Source: Isoetes taiwanensis
Taxonomy: Eukaryota; Streptophyta; Lycopodiopsida; Isoetales; Isoetaceae
Direction of reading: 5' to 3'
Length of the DNA stretch: 64,000 nt
Assembly (NCBI GenBank): GCA_021234155.1
Contig: JAJEKV010000013.1
Span: forward strand, 4,708,028 to 4,772,027
In this document: in pieces, positions 11,297 through 21,789 of the stretch
How the letters are laid out: every line of letters begins with the position of its first letter
Numbering within the stretch: the stretch's first letter is position 1
Position numbers and translations under genes: made by a program
The notes under the pieces: model-generated
Databases searched by the model: none
Seen by the model: the letters and a program-made list of their open reading frames with translations, nothing else
What the model was told of the DNA's origin: nothing

Positions 11297-14200
11297 TTAA
11301 CTCCCTGATTTTGGTAAGCCCTTCAGGGCATCCCGCAATCCGTAGTAATGGTTGTCACATTTATGATCGGAGACCATACTTCCAGAAAGAACAATCCTTT
11401 GGAGTCTTGAGCTTAAACGACCTTTCCATAATGAACAAGTCTCAACTGCTGTTGCATCCTTGTTGTCCTCTGACTTCCCACAAGATTGTCGTCGGAGATG
11501 AAAGAGAGTCCCAGGAGCAAAGAGCTCCTCTATTTGCTTTGTTTCTGTTGTATTTTCCTGAATAAATCCAATCTGGTGTTGCTTTGCAAATGTAGATGTA
11601 GTTTTAATATTTTGTCGATTTCCAACTGCTGTTGATTTCATTGCTTCTTTGTCCTCTTCTGGCAATTTCACATCTAACTCACTTGGGTCGGCTGTAAAGC
11701 AGACGCATAAATGTTATAATGCCAAAACTAGCATAGTAAAGTAATGGTGTTTAGTCATAAATTAAAGGTTTAGCATTTATACAAAGGAAAACAAGAAGAT
11801 GCCTTACAACCAATCCATATTTGACAACAACAAGACTTACAAGGACTCTTAGTGCCATTCCTCAACTTTGCATAGGTTGCATATCTACGTGCCACATCTT
11901 GGATAGATGATATTGCCTCAAATGTACTTGCCACCAAATCCAGAACGCCATGACGATTTTCTTCCTCCATTAAAATATTGGACCTGAAGTATTATTGAAA
12001 TTTAGTATTATGCGTCATGAGCTGTAACTTATAAGTTAAAAACGAAGTTTACCAGTCCAGTGTGGTTATTTCATTGCGCAACCGCACAAGAGAAGCAGAA
12101 CTCATTCTTGGAATTACATCATCCTGAAAGGTATATGAACAGTGATGTAGAAAGAAATTAGCTATTCAAAAATGGTTCAAATTATTAAGCTTACCACATT
12201 CATCCATTAGGCATGAGCTATAAACCTGGAAGACCAATGTGCTGATGTAACTTGCACATTCTATTGCAATACTTTTGGACACACATGGAGGAGTACCAAT
12301 TCCAACAGCCGAAATTCGATCTCGATCTATGCCAAGCAGCTCTGTGCTGTCCTTATGAAGCATAATTGCAAGCAAAGTAGCAGTTGCACCTCCAAGTGAA
12401 TGACCTACCAGGCGAAGCCCATAACCCTGTGCAATGGCATATAAGGTACAAAGTTTCCCATGCCTAACCACAAATATGACAACTAGAGCCCTGTGATTTA
12501 ACAAGTTTTTATATTTGTATTCAATAAAACAGACTCACCACATGTTTGTGTAGACACCTTTTTAATGTTGGGACTTCATGATAGAGAAACCACTTGGCAG
12601 ATTCAAGAGTCCCATAATGAACATTCCCCACATCAAAAGCAACTTCTTCACTGTGGGATGCCAAGTCAGTGATGAGGTCATGTATAGACTGTGTTCCGCG
12701 TATACCTAAGATAACCAACTTTGAACGATGATCAAGTCCTATGTAATATGCAGGACGCAGTATACTAGCTTTGTCAACAAACTTCAAAACATTGGATTCT
12801 CGAAGCATACTAACACGTGCTAAAGCAGCTGCATTCTTCATGTAGGCTCCCTTAGCTAGCTCTACATGATAAATCCATTCTTGCACCTGTATTCACGTTT
12901 AGAAACATGATGTATCACATGAACACAAAAGACAATAACAGTTCTACATTGCAAGAAAAGCCTACGACTTCCGCCAGGCCTAGGCTGTTTTACTGACCTG
13001 GAGGACTCAGAACATACCACCTGTCTTTTCCCTTTTATTCATGGAAACTTATAATCAAAACGTAGTTGCAATTATCTTGGACAGGTCAATACAAGCAGGG
13101 CCAACCAGTACAACGAAGACGTAAGAAAAAGAAATTAAGTCCTATGGAAACCAGACCTGAAAACATCTACTAAATAGCTTTAAAAGATTGATCTTAGCTC
13201 CTCTTACACATTTACCTTAAAAATGACAAATGCGATTTCAATCTTGTACATATAGGGCCAGGTACTATACAGTAAGAGAATTTGCCTGATAGCCCTAGTG
13301 AGACATAAATGTGTAAAGATGTGCCAAACGCTGGTCATCAGAATGCCAAATTTTTCAAAGAAAATATTAGTTCAGCTTTTTTGCATCATCCACTTTGCTT
13401 ACGTGTAAATTTTTTAATATATTAACAACTTTTGCTAGTAATGAGACTGAAAAGTAAAACGCGTTTCTAATAATAAACTGTTACCACATGATCTGACACT
13501 ACTTGATCAGCATCGAGTGTATCTGTTGCCATTTCAGATTCGTGCTTTATAGACAATAGGTAAAGGCCTAGTGTAAGTTCGCCAAGGGTCCATTGCTGCA
13601 TCCCATAATTACTTCTTTGAAGACTTGCCGCAATATCAACAAGTGATCGGGTACTCGGAGGCCCAGATCCACCAGAATTTCCTGTCCATAAACAAACATG
13701 TACAAGCCGTCCCGTTGATGACATGAAGAAAAATAACAACTGAAGGCTCTAAAACTAAGCTTCCCAGACTGCAGACCGGAATAGGACTGATATCTAGAGA
13801 AAATAAGACAATTTATGCATTAGGGCTTTGATAAACATGCATGCCTCTACATCTAATTCTGGGGTCGTGAACCCTCAATATAACCTAGAAGATGTATCAT
13901 CATCCCATTTGTAGTAGCTCTTTCAACAGAGGGCCCATGTCTAGCACATTAAATCATGAATTGCCTTCCCAACAGAGTAAAAAATTGGGCATTGTTCTGG
14001 GGATCTATTTGATGTTCAAAAGAATGTCTTTAACATATGTGTATTCCAAAGTATTCTCAAGTTAAAGCAGTCTCAAAAATGCTCGCCTGCTTCTAAAACT
14101 TTCTTTTAAAAGCAAACAGCAGTTTCTTTCAAAAGCACAGCCTTGTATGTAAACAGTGCACTTTTATTGCTTACAACTAGTCTCACATGAACTGGGCCAA

Positions 14201-14796
14201 TCTATCCAGGTTCTAGCAATGAGACTGTGGGATGGTCCTGATATTACCACGCATATGTCAGAAGCAAACACCTGCTTTAAAGATAGTTGTTGAATTCCCA
14301 GTACTGAACTCTTCTCATTATTCTTTATTGGACTCAGAAAAAGGATAACTTATCATCAGTTTACATCAAAATTGTAACCTTTACTGAATAGTATAATCAT
14401 TCCTTTGTTTGATATGTGAAACAAATGAACTAAATATCCTTAGACAGCAAATTGATTCAGCTCAAATGCACTAGGAAAAAATGGAAACAGTAAGAAGATA
14501 GGATTACCCGGTGGCATAGCGCGACGGTACAGGTTAAGGGCAGGTTCCAGAATCCCTGTTAACCAAGCGAGCTGCTGGGTCCATTTGCCACTTTCCTTGT
14601 CCTTAACCTTGCCACCCTCTTGCATTAGAGAAGAAGTTAATCCATGTTCGTCGTCGCTGCCATCGTCGGAAGCAAAGGAAGGAGGAGATGAGGATGAACC
14701 ACTTCGTCCATGTCTATGATAAGGCCTCGTGAGATTTGAGCGTATACGCAACCACATGTTCCTCCGAGCGAGCTCTTGCGCCAATGCCTTTGCCAT
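11297..14796 (-). CDS. Class 3 lipase (sn1-specific diacylglycerol-lipase-like), seven exons
   Basis: Serine hydrolase predicted to cut acyl chains from di- or monoacylglycerols or galactolipids. Exons on the minus strand: 14796-14508, 13681-13485, 12886-12539, 12426-12226, 12123-12053, 11983-11841 and 11691-11297. All introns are GT-AG and all phases agree, giving 547 aa and a TAA stop. An oxyanion-loop motif IRGTQS lies at 224-229 and the nucleophile elbow GHSLGG at 286-291 (Ser288). Asp347 in FQDDVIPR is the likely acid and His481 in LFAPGTLFHLRR the likely base, as in DAGL-type lipases. The start MAKALAQ is the first in-frame ATG; a TTTTGCAG acceptor-like site just upstream suggests a 5' UTR intron. 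The first about 90 residues are basic then Ser/acidic-rich and could be a transit peptide or disordered tail. A Helitron terminus lies 102 bp upstream of the ATG. The gene appears intact. Confidence 0.92.
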
Positions 14797-14897
14797 TGAC
14801 GGACTGCAGCCTGCAAAACGAAACAATTGGTTCCAAATGGGAGCTTCCCACCATCGTTGGACTGCTGCACCCTATAAGGGTGATTTAGAAGGTAAAA

Positions 14898-14925
14898 CTA
14901 GTAACGGTGCCCGGCTATTGCTGGG
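14898..14925 (-). mobile_element. Helitron-like 3' terminus upstream of the lipase ATG
   Basis: On the minus strand a stem (CCCAGC, loop AATA, GCCGGG; one mismatch) is followed by CACCGTTA and then CTAG, with T next to it. This is the Helitron 3' signature: short GC hairpin, about 8-10 nt, CTRR, then insertion between A and T. The element body would lie to the right (higher coordinates). The same hairpin-CACC-TTACTAG layout recurs at 40867, 43252/56488 and 62053. Confidence 0.55.
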
Positions 14926-14929
14926 AACA

Positions 14930-15195
14930 TGTTAAAAGACTTGGAATGGCGTTGCTAAGGTGTAGAGCACTTGTTGTGTTGAACATTTGTTGCAACATGA
15001 TATGGCTCGTTGGGCCCAAGTTGTGATGCCCAAATAACTGTGAATTTTATTCTTTGGTTATTAAGTTTAAAATGTATACAAAGTTTATCTGTACTTCAAG
15101 GCAGTAGGAGTGCAATCCTGCAAGCTCTTTGAACCATTCTTGCTCAGAATGACAAATGGCCTCACAAAACTTGTAGAACCAAGGATTGCCTTGAC
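14930..15195. other. Non-coding stretch, upstream flank of lipase
   Basis: No open reading frame of note. It lies between the Helitron-like terminus and the stem-loop at 15199, and may be Helitron body or displaced lipase promoter. Confidence 0.5.
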
Positions 15196-15198
15196 GTA

Positions 15199-15285
15199 GT
15201 AGAATGGCATGGGGTCAGCCATTCTTCTGCCCCATGACCGGCAGAATCAGGGGCAGCAAGAATGGCTGACCCCATGCCATTCTAC
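15199..15285. ncRNA. Near-perfect 35-bp stem-loop, candidate microRNA-type hairpin
   Basis: The left arm 15199-15233 begins GTAGAATGGCATGGGGTCAG and pairs with the right arm 15250-15285 along its whole length, with a single 1-nt bulge (CTT versus CTTG before CTGCCCC). The loop is 16 nt. Such a compact, almost perfect foldback is the size expected of a young plant MIRNA locus or of a tiny foldback element. Expression strand is unknown because both strands fold. It lies between two Helitron-like ends. I do not recognise the arm as a known miRNA. Confidence 0.4.
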
Positions 15286-15299
15286 ATAACATGCAGTTA

Positions 15300-15780
15300 T
15301 AAGAATTGACCTAACATAATATATAGGTTAAGGATAGTTAGGTACCATGTGTGCCTTGGAATGGCACATAAGTTCAAATCAATAATTTGTAATCTTTGTG
15401 CTTAATCTTGGACTCATATTGTATCAATGTCCATTAAGTTTGCACAATTTGTCTTGTATTGCAGTAAGGTATAGTTGGGAATATGATTCCCGTATTGTAT
15501 CGTATGCAGAACAGTAGTTTTTGCGAGGTTTGAGCTACCTGTTGGGTGTGGATGCACAATTTCTATTTGAGGCTAGGGTAAAGGGTTCCTTTTGCAATGG
15601 TTCGAGAAAGGAAATAATCTTTCGAAGTGGGAATGTTTGGCACAGGGCACTATTGGAAGTGTCGTTGGGATGAAGATCAAAAAAATTCTAGGCCCTTGAT
15701 CTAGCACAAGCGAGGGAATATTCTCCCTATCAATGGACGGCAATAAAAGATGTAAACATCCCATTAGAGGTTTATTAGGT
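15300..15780. other. Non-coding stretch left of Helitron terminus
   Basis: AT-rich with scattered short open frames and no protein similarity that I recognise. Confidence 0.5.
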
Positions 15781-16294
15781 ACTAGAAAATTGCCCACCTT
15801 CGGTGGGCACTCCATATGCTTGTACATCAAGAGTGTGGTAAATGTTGTGTTTTCATGACAATTTTTTTCTTTAGTATATAGAAAGACATCATGTGAGAAC
15901 CAAATGATCGTTATTTGTTGCTGCACTTTCTGTTCGAAATATTTTGCAGAGCCTTTTTCATTTCCATTCCATAATTTATTGGATGGTCAATTCGATGCAT
16001 GAACTACATTTCATAAGTCATCATAAGAAAAGTTGCCATGTGAGAACCAACATTTTCATGGCAGTTGTTATTTTGTTGATTGCACATCCGATTCTAAGTA
16101 GGGGGAGGGTGCCCATAAACTGCCCACTTAAGCGAAAAAACTTTATTATGATGGATTTTTTTTTTTTTTTAATCTGTTAGTTTGAAATAACATTATGAAA
16201 TTTCAGAGTTTAGCTTTCAATTGATACTAAGCACGAGTTGTTTCGACAAATTAGAAGAATGCTATAAAGATTTTAAGTTATATGGTAATTTTGA

Positions 16295-16405
16295 CACCAA
16301 TAGACCCCCAAATGCCCTTCAATGGACCACTAAAAAGCCCTCCAATAGACCAATAAATACTCACAATTGACCTTCATTGAACCACAAGTGCCCATCAATA
16401 GACCA
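16295..16405. repeat. Degenerate 22-25 bp minisatellite
   Basis: Repeated variants of 'CAATAGACC...AAATGCCC' (caatagaccccc, caatggaccac, caatagaccaat, catcaatagacc) about every 22-25 bp. Strongly diverged. Confidence 0.6.
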
Positions 16406-16440
16406 TGCATTTAGCTCAATTTTTAATAGTTCTTAAGGTA

Positions 16441-16527
16441 GACTATTAAAGGGCAAAGGTGGGCTATTAAAGGGCAAAAGTGAGCTATGAAAGGGTAAAA
16501 AGTGGGCTAGTAAAGGGCAAAAAATGG
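16441..16527. repeat. Minisatellite of about 24 bp, four units
   Basis: Four head-to-tail variants of GTGGGCTATTAAAGGGCAAA with small changes. Confidence 0.75.
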
Positions 16528-16529
16528 TC

Positions 16530-17260
16530 CATTGAAGGGGAGTGGGTGAAAGAAGGGCACCCTCCACTATTTTGCAAAGCCTTCCCCATTCCCATTCTAA
16601 GTTCGACAAAGTATTTTGAAGCTATGAAGATTAAGTTGGATAAATATAACCTATTATTAAAGAATATCTTGGAATTATGTGTCTTATATGTTGAGGGAAT
16701 TGTTGTTGCGTTGTTTTGGACTACCGTATGAGTTGCATTCCCAATAGAATAGAATGTGTGCACTGTTTGGAGCTTTAAATGAATAACGGGATATGCAAAT
16801 AGCATAAAAAATAATATAAAAAATGTAAGTTGTTCTCTTGTGAACTGTGAAAACCGCCCCACCACCACTCCACCGTACATTCTATTCAAAAGTATTTTGT
16901 CAAATCTTATATAAAAGCAATCATGTATTGTAGATATGGCTTTGTTAGCAGAGTAAGTGATAATACATCAAGATTTAGCCTCCAAAGTCTAGCATGTTCC
17001 ATTGAATTGGAGACACATCTTCTTGGATATTTAGTAGAGCGATCTATATTCGATATACAAACTATTTGTAAAAACTACCACAATGATCGAGCATAATCCT
17101 TTTCAACTGAATTGTAAAATATTGATCTTATTTCTTGGCCCTTGTATGAATTCACAAAAGATGCTAAGAAATCTGGTCATATCCCACCTCTCTTGGTGCC
17201 TTGGTGAAAAAAATTGCTACCCGTAAAGAAAACTGGTCATCTCTAGCTTTGCTAATGGTA
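16530..17260. other. Non-coding stretch
   Basis: No supported gene. AT-rich sequence inside the candidate Helitron. Confidence 0.5.
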
Positions 17261-17560
17261 TTATTCATATGCTTCAGCCAACATGATACACCTATACACT
17301 TTTTGGATCACTAATGCAGTAGAATCTAGTCTGCATAGTTTAGAATATTCAAACATCTTCATAATAGAGCAGCTAAAAGGAACATCATGCTTATATATTC
17401 TATTGCAGTCAAGCACAAAAATCCCCATACAACAGGACCTTTTACAGCAGGCCATACATGTGACTATATCTCCATCTGCTTATGAGCTATGAGAGCAAGT
17501 AGCTGACCCAAACTTTGTTGATTGCTTAATGCAACATAACTTGACGTGACCTGAAACCAA
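17261..17560 (-). other. Open segment on the minus strand, possible captured exon
   Basis: Minus-strand reading frames stay open here for about 60 codons in two frames; one encodes a Cys-rich peptide starting MACCKRSCCMGIF and the other a hydrophobic run (VVWGFLCLTAIEYISMMF). Neither is recognised. It follows the triplicated unit in the same orientation, so it could be part of the same captured gene. Confidence 0.25.
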
Positions 17561-17761
17561 CAAATTTGGAGTCATATGTAAGTAAAGCCAATTATATAGA
17601 TTTCTAGATGCTAATGAATGCATATGCCAAGTTCACCGCAATGAAAACCTCTGTCATTTTTGTGGTGTTGTTCATACAATAATTCTTCAAACATGAGTTA
17701 GATTCTCTCTTTGCATTAATGACCCAGTCTTTTCAGTATCCTAGATTGTTTAACGTGCTAT

Positions 17762-18775
17762 GCGTTCCAAAATTAAAGAAGTCTCCCTTTCAAAAACTTC
17801 ATACCACATGTTGTGATTTGGCGCAGAAGGGGCCCAAGACCTGGATCTCCTTAATAATGTGTTTTCTTACAATGGGATCATGCTTAGCTTGAATAATACA
17901 ATGCTTTATGGCAAAGTCCATTGACGAATCTTGCTAAAGAACATGAATCTAGGTTTAAAAGTGTAAGTCTACCTCTGTTCAGTATCCTAGCTTGTTGCTT
18001 CAAAAATATTTCTATGCAATCGCTGTAACAGATAAAAAAGATGGATATCAAATAAGAAGGTTTTAGAGGCGTACCTGAGGAATCTTCTATTCAGCTATGA
18101 TGGCATATAGAGCTGCAACCTTGCCAATATAATCTTCATGTGCTTCAAAAATCTTCTTCTGTGCTGAAAAGAGCCTGTTGCAGTGTGCACTCGTCCATGC
18201 ATTCCAAAATTAAAGAAGTCCCCCTTTTCATACCACATGTTGTGATTTGGCGCAGAAGGGGCCCAAGATCTGGATCTCCTTGGTAATGTGTTTTCTTACC
18301 GGGGGATCATGCTTAGCCTGAATAATACAATGCTTTATGGCAAAGTCCATTGCCGAATCTTGCTAAAGAACACGAATCTAGGTTTAAATGTGTAACTTTA
18401 CCTCTGTTCAGTATCCTAGATTGTTGCTTCAGAAACATTTCTATGCAATCTCTGTACCAGATAAAAAAGATGGATATCAAATAAGAAGGTTTTAGAGGCA
18501 TACCTGAGGAATCTTCTATTCAGCTATGATGGCATGAAAGAGCCTATGCCCTCGTCCATGCATTCCAAAATTAAAGATGTCTCTCTTTCAGAAACTTCAT
18601 ACCAAGTGATTTGGCGCAGAAGGGGCCTAAGCTCTAGATGACCTTGATAATGTGTTTTCTTACAGCGGGATCATGCTTAGCCTGAATAATACAATGATTT
18701 ATGGAAAAGTCCGTTGCTGAATCTTGCTAAGGAACATGAATCTAGGTTTAAATGTGTAAGCCTACACGATCGTAT
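17762..18775 (-). repeat. Tandem triplication of a 360-437 bp unit with two exon-like blocks
   Basis: Units start at about 17762, 18199 and 18559 at the shared TTCCAAAATTAAAGA motif. On the minus strand each contains a block preceded by a CTTTAG or CCTTAG acceptor-like site and encoding QDSxMDFAIKHCIIQAKHD plus a 20-residue basic tail. The third copy is more decayed. Units A and B also hold a second block ending at a CCTCAG|GTA donor-like site; in unit A it encodes FEAHEDYIGKVAALYAIIAE before a stop. Two copies are almost identical in protein sequence. I do not recognise the parent gene. The copies look like non-functional exon fragments. Confidence 0.7.
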
Positions 18776-18779
18776 TGAA

Positions 18780-19205
18780 ATCAGCGAAATTATATAGTTG
18801 AATGAAAGACCTTAATGCACAAGCTATTATCGTAAAGAACAAAATTGGCATTCTAATTATAAGTCTGCATTTACAACTGCAAATTCGGCAGCTTCAACAA
18901 GATTGATCATCATTACATTTCTAAAATTTACCGATTTACCTTGTCCTAGACCTAACTGCTCGATCCTTGGCATTCCCTGCAGTTTTGAAGAAGCAAATGC
19001 TTCCTCAAGAACTCAAATTTGTCCTAACCCATTAGATAATACAAAATGTAGCATTCGACAGTGATCCGATGGCCATAGACAACCTTTATATACAAAATGC
19101 TAGATTCAATGTATTCAATCTCTAAACCTCTATTGCTTTCTAAGTTTAACCCACCTTTTGTTTTTCCCAAAAAGTCATGGTTCCGATGACTCCAAACAGT
19201 GAAAT
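18780..19205. other. Non-coding stretch
   Basis: No supported gene; interior of the candidate Helitron. Confidence 0.5.

Positions 19206-19207
<2 letters not shown>

Positions 19208-19239
<32 letters not shown>
19208..19239. repeat. Poly(A) tract of about 32 bases
   Basis: Uninterrupted A run. No attached SINE or processed pseudogene was recognised to its left. Confidence 0.85.
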
Positions 19240-19241
<2 letters not shown>

Positions 19242-19535
19242 CCAGCAACCAGACAACTCCTCATTTTGAAAATATCTTCCTTTATTTAACTCATGCATCT
19301 TTTCGTAATGGCATTTGGTTCTTACGGTTTTTCATTTAAGCGCTTTCAGCGCCACGAGGTACATTTATAACCCTTAGCTCTTAGATATGCCAAGTGGCCA
19401 AATCTAGATCATCCATAACAACAGAGGGACAAACGAACAAATTTGGGAGGTCGATTGGGGCGGAGGGACATTGAGACGATCTCGGTCGTCGATTGGGCGG
19501 ACAGACAGACGCCACGGTTTTATAATATAGGAGGA

Positions 19536-19880
19536 TTCCTTTGTCAAGATGATTAGCAGGCTTGTCTAACCTTAAGTGCACGATTTCGTGCAATTCTAAG
19601 ATGTCCACGTGGGTACCCACCTAGCCATCCAGATGGGCACCCATCTGGGCAACGAGCTATAGCCATCCTTTGCCCTGCCCGTTTTCCTTTTGCCCTTTTG
19701 CGTATGATCCCTCCACCAGATTGTTTAGATCAGCCTCCTCTTCTTCTTCCTCTGTTGTCTTTCCAAAGCCACCCTCCATCTGCTTTGTGTTATTGTATTT
19801 TCTAAATTGTCTATCAGTTCAAATGGCCTCAGTATGTTTATTTCTAGACCTTTAGCCAACACGCAATAATTCCTTTTAAG
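19536..19880. other. Non-coding stretch
   Basis: Contains a CT-rich patch (about 19730-19770) but no supported gene. Confidence 0.5.
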
Positions 19881-19884
19881 GCCC

Positions 19885-20166
19885 TTACCTTAAATTTGAA
19901 TATCCTTCTCTTGTGCTTTGAACTTGGGGATTTAACCTAGGTTATGCCATTTGCAATTCAAATGACTTTTATGGTTGCCATTCATAGAAACTAATTTGGA
20001 ATATACTTTGTCACTAATCTTCTAAAGAGTAGAATAGAACATTATATTGTATGAATATTTATGTTACCTTAAATTTGAATGTTTTTCTCTTGTACTTTGA
20101 AGTTGGGGATTTAACTTAGGTGATGCCATTTGCAACTCAAATGACTTAATATGGTTGCCATTAAAA
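19885..20166. repeat. Two-copy duplication, about 104 bp, offset 179 bp
   Basis: Copies at 19885-19988 and 20064-20166 share TTACCTTAAATTTGAAT through ATGGTTGCCATT with several substitutions. Non-coding. Confidence 0.75.
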
Positions 20167-20169
20167 GAA

Positions 20170-21060
20170 CATGATTGATTTTGTTGTTTAGATCATGGTG
20201 TTGATGAAAATCCTTACGATTAATCTTGGCAATCCAGACCATGTAAGAGATTTTCCATGGCTTCATCTATATATTGATCTAGAGTACAATCTGAATTTAT
20301 CTATCTCTCACAATACTTATCATATGTAGGATCTGGGGGACAGGAATATGATGTTCCCTATTCTTTAAAATGTACATATCTCAGTATTGTGCACCTCTTA
20401 AAGTCCCAGTGGGCAAATTCTTTAGCCATTGCTTTTCCAGAAATTCAAAATTTATACAACCAAGGTGTCCCTCGCATATCCTTGGCAAAGCATAGAGCTC
20501 TCTATCTTCTCATTCTCATCAGTTCATAAAACTATCGTTTTTATCTTTTCAAGCCACCGTTCTGCTTATATTTCCATCTTTAACAGCTTTACTGTCATGG
20601 GCATTTACCTTTCTAAGAATCAATGTCATGAGCATATACCTCCACAAAGTCAGGACCATCTGAAATGTAGGTTCTAAAAAATCATTCTGGCTATTTATTC
20701 ATTATAGCGACTTCAAAGGCAACCATAAGACTGCAGAAAAGTTTCTCCTGAACGTTTAATAGTGCATAGGCACCTTTTATATTGGCATTGTCCAAGCAAG
20801 ATAAATTGCTCCTGCATCCAAAATTGCCTCCTAAAAATCCTTGAAGTTTACCGGGCATGAAGAATCGATTGGCATAAATCCGATGGAGTTCCTTATATGT
20901 TGAGTTCCTATATCACAAAAATTGGTTCGTTGTTCAAAACATATAATTATACGGTTATTTTGCTAAGGTTTTTATATGATTGTTCTTTATATTTGCGTGT
21001 GCATATGGTAGCGGTATTTCTGAGGGGCGCCATGTATATTTGTTAAGTTTTGTGCTTTGA
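20170..21060. other. Non-coding stretch
   Basis: I see no gene or repeat of note. Confidence 0.5.
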
Positions 21061-21061
21061 G

Positions 21062-21326
21062 CCATTGGTTTGATTTGGTGCATGTATGCATGTTCTTAGA
21101 CATGTATGTATAGTATCTTCTGTAAACCATTGGTTTGGTTTGGTGCATGCGTATTCTTGGACATGCATGCATAGTATCTTCTGTGAACACATTGGTTTGG
21201 TTTGGTGCATGCGTGTTCTTGGACATGCATGCATAGTATCTTCTATGAACCATTGGTTTGGTTTGGTGCATGCGTGTTCTTGGGCATGCGTTATCGTGTT
21301 CTTGGACATGCATGCATAGTATCCAT
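21062..21326. repeat. Minisatellite, about 61-65 bp unit, four copies plus a partial
   Basis: Units start at 21062, 21127, 21189 and 21250 with CCATTGGTTTGGTTTGGTGC (first and third variant) followed by alternating GCATGC blocks (GTGTTCTTGGACATGCATGC). The GCATGC steps make short palindromes inside each unit. Open frames on both strands here are products of the repeat. Confidence 0.85.
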
Positions 21327-21540
21327 GGATATGGCTCCATCGTGTTCTGGCTGACCCTCTCTTGTGTGTGTGATATTCAAGTTTTTTATCATGGAGTTTT
21401 TGTCGCGATGACAATCATGCTAATCGTTTGTGTGCAGATATTAGGTATGGTTCAGAAGATTTTTTATTGTAATGAAGGAATGGCCATTTTTTAAGCCCGC
21501 CTTTATTATCCTCAATGTTCTTTTCTTTGTCCTTATTTTG

Positions 21541-21787
21541 CATCTTCAAGGCTCAAATTACTAATGCCAATGTAAATTGCCTTGGCTCCTTGGTAGAGTG
21601 GCTCCTTGACTTCAGCACTAAAATGAAAGAAGCTATGCATAAGGTAACACATACATTAGACAGGATTGATGATTGGCTCAAAGACATGGATTTAAGACTT
21701 GATGCCAACCAACAAAGGTGTTTACGAGCCCAAGGGAATCGTGCACTTGCATTGTGTTGTCTCTTCCACCATAAAGTGAACAACTAA
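21541..21787 (+). other. Exon-like open segment, helical protein fragment
   Basis: After an acceptor-like ATCTTCAAG at 21551 the plus strand stays open to a TAA at 21787. It encodes a mostly helical, charged stretch with blocks such as LVEWLLDFSTKMKEAMHKV and RIDDWLKDMDLRLDANQQ. I do not recognise a family and no partner exon is evident. It could be a genuine small exon, a pseudogene piece or chance. Confidence 0.25.
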
Positions 21788-21789
21788 GT

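Larger units (their letters stand above)
15782..19535 (-). mobile_element. Candidate non-autonomous Helitron carrying a triplicated exon-like unit
   Basis: The 3' end on the minus strand is a perfect 7-bp stem GCCCACC/GGTGGGC (15792-15808, loop 3 nt), then AATTTT, then CTAG at 15785-15782 followed by T. The proposed 5' end at 19535 reads TCCTCCTATATTATAAAACC on the minus strand and is preceded by A, resembling plant Helitron 5' ends (TC, then TATA-rich). Insertion between A and T fits Helitrons. No RepHel protein is present, so the element would be non-autonomous. The 3.75-kb interior includes three tandem copies of an exon-bearing unit (17762-18775) in the same orientation, as expected of gene-fragment capture. 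The pairing of these two ends is inferred. Confidence 0.45.

Noticed and set aside
14637-14870. Open frame upstream of and overlapping the lipase first exon
   Set aside because: Different frame from the spliced lipase; crosses a likely acceptor site. Probably 5' UTR or intron.
20987-21414. Open frames of 117 and 123 codons on the minus strand
   Set aside because: Products of the 61-65-bp minisatellite, with internally repeated peptide and no gene features.
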